Assembly (NCBI GenBank): GCA_946481585.1
Contig: CAMLOF010000097.1
Location: 1 to 9,528 of the forward strand
From: an uncultured Macromonas sp.
GTDB taxonomy: Bacteria; Pseudomonadota; Gammaproteobacteria; Burkholderiales; Burkholderiaceae
Direction: 5' to 3'
Length of the DNA stretch: 9,528 bases
The position numbers were made by a program, and so were the translations under genes. Within the stretch, counting starts at the first letter, position 1; every line of letters starts with the position of its first letter. Under the pieces are notes generated by a model. It was not told the origin of the DNA and ran no database searches. It worked only from the letters and a program-made list of their open reading frames with translations. This document shows, piece by piece, positions 7,851 to 9,528 of the stretch.

Positions 7851-8090
7851 GTGGGGCTTGTCTGTGCTTTGCCTGGACCGTTCTTGGGTTCAATCGCTGC
7901 CGATGTTGCCGCGCAAACGCCTGTCAGAACATTAGAGCAGTGTTTCAATTTGAGAATATGTTTTTGATTTCATAGCCGACTAGGGATAACCCTGAATACA
8001 TCGGCGCGTGGTGATCCAACAATGGCTATGCACAAACCTTCATAGGCAAGGCGCGCCAACGGGCTTGCCGCTACCCAACAGGAGACCCAC
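7851..8090. promoter_or_regulatory. Divergent control region between the regulator and the aldehyde oxidoreductase genes
   Basis: This 240-base gap separates divergent genes and must carry promoters for both. Its centre (about 7925-8000) is clearly AT-richer than the surroundings. It contains the small dyads TCAA-T-TTGA (7945-7953), AACA-N9-TGTT (7928-7931 with 7941-7944) and AGGG-ATAA-CCCT (7982-7993). No sigma-54 GG-N10-GC promoter was found by eye in the aor-proximal part, matching the regulator's lack of an AAA+ domain. A sigma-70 guess for aor is TTTTGA (7962-7967) with GATAAC (7985-7990) at 17-base spacing; it is weak. The role as a control region is secure from geometry; individual sites are not. 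Confidence 0.55.
8045..8069 (+). promoter_or_regulatory. Inverted repeat in the aor leader
   Basis: GGCAAG (8045-8050) and CTTGCC (8064-8069) form a perfect 6-bp inverted repeat with a 13-base spacer containing GGCGCGCC-type sequence. It ends ten bases before the aor Shine-Dalgarno site (8080-8084). It could be an mRNA hairpin or an operator; the sequence does not decide between them. Confidence 0.3.
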
Positions 8091-8564
8091 ATGCAGAAAG
8101 TCCTGCACATCAACCCGGACAAATGCACCGGCTGTTTGCAGTGCGAAATGGCCTGTTCTTTCGAGAACTACGGCACCTACGCCACGTCCAAGTCGCGCAT
8201 CAAGGTCTTCGACTTCCACCACACGGGCAAAAAGGTGCCCTACACCTGCACGCAGTGCGACGAGGCCTGGTGCCTGCACGCCTGCCCGGTGGAGGCCATC
8301 ACCGTGGACAAGATCACCGGCGCCAAGGTGGTGAACGAAACCACCTGCGTGGGCTGCAAGGTCTGCACCATTGCCTGCCCGTTCGGCACGGTCAACTACG
8401 TGCAAGAGACCGGCAAGGTCCAGAAGTGCGACCTGTGCGGCGGAGACCCGGCCTGTGCCGATGCCTGCCCGACCGGCGCCATCACCTTCATCGACGCCAA
8501 CTGGACCGGCATCGACAAGATGAAACAGTGGGCTGACAAGCTCGGCAACCAGGCCGCCGCCTGA
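8091..8564 (+). CDS. aorA: Four-cluster [4Fe-4S] electron-transfer subunit of tungsten aldehyde oxidoreductase (AorA-like)
   Basis: Polyferredoxin of 157 residues that would carry electrons between the tungsten subunit and a redox partner. All 16 Cys needed for four [4Fe-4S] clusters are visible: C12/C15/C18/C22, C53/C56/C61/C65, C86/C89/C92/C96 and C113/C116/C122/C126. The second and fourth groups have the wider spacings (CxxCx4CxxxC and CxxCx5CxxxC) usual in the HycB/DmsB fold. Three groups end in CP and one in CS. No signal peptide is present, so it is cytoplasmic. AGGAG at 8080-8084, six bases before the ATG, fixes the start. The tungsten subunit gene follows after 18 bases with its own AAGGAG, so the two form an operon. 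This arrangement matches AorA-AorB of Aromatoleum-type AOR, in which an FAD subunit (AorC) links to NAD; that gene would lie beyond the window. The fold alone would also fit other oxidoreductases. Confidence 0.88.
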   Translation: MQKVLHINPDKCTGCLQCEMACSFENYGTYATSKSRIKVFDFHHTGKKVPYTCTQCDEAWCLHACPVEAITVDKITGAKVVNETTCVGCKVCTIACPFGTVNYVQETGKVQKCDLCGGDPACADACPTGAITFIDANWTGIDKMKQWADKLGNQAAA

Positions 8565-8582
8565 TACTGAAGGAGAAATGAC

Positions 8583-9528
8583 ATGTCCTGGGCTGGAAAA
8601 ATCCTTCGCGTCAACCTGACTGCGGGCACCGTCAAATCGGAGCCGTTGAACATGGACTGGGCGCGCGCCTACATCGGCTCGCGCGGGCTGGGCAGCAAGT
8701 ACCTGGTGGAAGAGGTCGATCCCAAGGTCGATCCGCTGTCCGCCGACAACAAGCTCATCTGGGCCACCGGCCCGCTGACGGGCACCATGGCCTCCACCGG
8801 TGGCCGCTACACCGTCATCACCAAAGGGCCGCTTACCGGCGCCATTGCCTGCTCCAACTCGGGCGGCTACTGGGGTGCCGAGCTGAAGATGGCTGGCTGG
8901 GACATGATCATCTTCGAGGGCAAGTCGCCCAAGCCGGTGTATCTGTACGTCAACGACGATGTGGCCGAGTTGCGCGATGCTTCCCACCTGTGGGGGCAGA
9001 CCGTGTGGAAGACTGAGGAGATCCTCAAGACCAGCCTGCAGGACCCATTGCTGCGCGTGTCCAGCATTGGCGCGGCGGGCGAGAACCAGGTGCTCTACGC
9101 AGCCATCGTGAACGACCTGCACCGTGCGGCAGGCCGTTCCGGCGTGGGTGCCGTGGCTGGCAGCAAGAACCTCAAGGCCATTGCCGTGCGCGGCACCAAG
9201 GGTGTGGGCAACGTGCGCGACCCGAAGGCTTTCATGGCCGCCACCAAGGCTGCCAAGAAGGTGCTGGCCGAAAACGGTGTGACCGGCCAGGGCCTGCCCA
9301 CCTACGGCACCCAGGTGCTGATGAACGTGATCAACGAGGTGGGCGCGCTGCCCACCCGCAACCACCGCGACGTGCAGTTCGAAGGCGCCAAGGACATCTC
9401 CGCCGAGGCCATGGCCACGCCGCGCGCCACCGACGGCAAGAAGCACCTGGTGACCAACCAGGCCTGTTTCGGTTGCACCATCGCCTGCGGGCGCATCAGC
9501 AAGATCGACGAGAGCCACTTCAGCGTGC
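8583..9528 (+). CDS. aorB: Tungsten-containing aldehyde:ferredoxin oxidoreductase catalytic subunit, N-terminal half (AorB-like)
   Basis: Partial gene running off the right edge; 315 codons are present of a family length near 600. The enzyme oxidises aldehydes to carboxylic acids, or the reverse with low-potential electrons, at a tungsten bis-pterin centre. The N-terminal AOR domain is clear: [11 protein letters not shown] (5-15), [11 protein letters not shown] (31-41), the pterin-binding stretch [14 protein letters not shown] (63-76), [15 protein letters not shown] (81-95) and [23 protein letters not shown] (182-204). The start of the second domain supplies the proximal [4Fe-4S] ligands C295, C298 and C302 (CxxCxxxC); the fourth Cys lies past the edge. 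AAGGAG at 8570-8575, seven bases before the ATG, sets the start. The preceding four-cluster subunit and the nearby tungstate importer support a tungsten enzyme. Benzoyl-CoA reductase BamB belongs to the same superfamily and cannot be fully excluded without the C-terminal half, but the start of this protein looks AOR-like. Confidence 0.9.
   Translation, partial: MSWAGKILRVNLTAGTVKSEPLNMDWARAYIGSRGLGSKYLVEEVDPKVDPLSADNKLIWATGPLTGTMASTGGRYTVITKGPLTGAIACSNSGGYWGAELKMAGWDMIIFEGKSPKPVYLYVNDDVAELRDASHLWGQTVWKTEEILKTSLQDPLLRVSSIGAAGENQVLYAAIVNDLHRAAGRSGVGAVAGSKNLKAIAVRGTKGVGNVRDPKAFMAATKAAKKVLAENGVTGQGLPTYGTQVLMNVINEVGALPTRNHRDVQFEGAKDISAEAMATPRATDGKKHLVTNQACFGCTIACGRISKIDESHFSV

Noticed and set aside
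7333..7935. Plus-strand open frame opposite the regulator (200 codons)
   Set aside because: It has no motif or family resemblance and lies opposite the clear GAF/HTH regulator.
7981..7998. Match to the first ten bases of the I-SceI homing endonuclease site (TAGGGATAAC)
   Set aside because: The remaining eight bases do not match and no intron or homing gene is present; it is a chance partial match.
8040..9518. Long open frame on the minus strand opposite aorA/aorB (492 codons)
   Set aside because: Its His/Gly/Val-rich composition and full overlap with two clear family members mark it as a codon-bias shadow.

Overview
The window is GC-rich DNA with G/C-dominated third codon positions. It is densely coded, with short intergenic gaps and frequent ATGA overlaps. 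Gene content and protein style suggest a betaproteobacterium, such as the Comamonadaceae or the Thauera/Aromatoleum group. This is an inference from protein families; there is no rRNA or other taxonomic marker here.

Layout, left to right. (1) Positions 1-1033 hold the end of a tungstate ABC transporter operon: the C-terminus of the ATPase (TupC-like), overlapped by the complete periplasmic tungstate-binding protein (TupA-like) and closed by a GC hairpin terminator. (2) Positions 1226-6693 hold a two-gene signalling operon. Its first gene encodes a 1086-residue unorthodox hybrid histidine kinase with an amino-acid-type periplasmic binding domain, HisKA, HATPase, two receiver domains and HPt. 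It overlaps a protein with two receiver domains, GGDEF and EAL. Together they look like a phosphorelay that controls cyclic-di-GMP. (3) Positions 6717-7850, on the minus strand, encode an AcoR-like regulator with GAF, PAS-like and Fis-type HTH regions but no AAA+ sigma-54 activation domain. (4) Positions 7851-8090 are a divergent control region with an AT-rich core. (5) From 8091 to the right edge lie a four-cluster [4Fe-4S] subunit and the first half of a tungsten-dependent aldehyde:ferredoxin oxidoreductase, resembling AorA and AorB of Aromatoleum-type AOR.

The most coherent biological story is tungsten. A tungstate importer and a tungstoenzyme with its own divergent regulator sit within about 8 kb, with a c-di-GMP phosphorelay between them. 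Import and enzyme are linked by known chemistry. Any link to the phosphorelay is only suggested by position. No transposon, CRISPR array, tRNA, rRNA or att site was seen.
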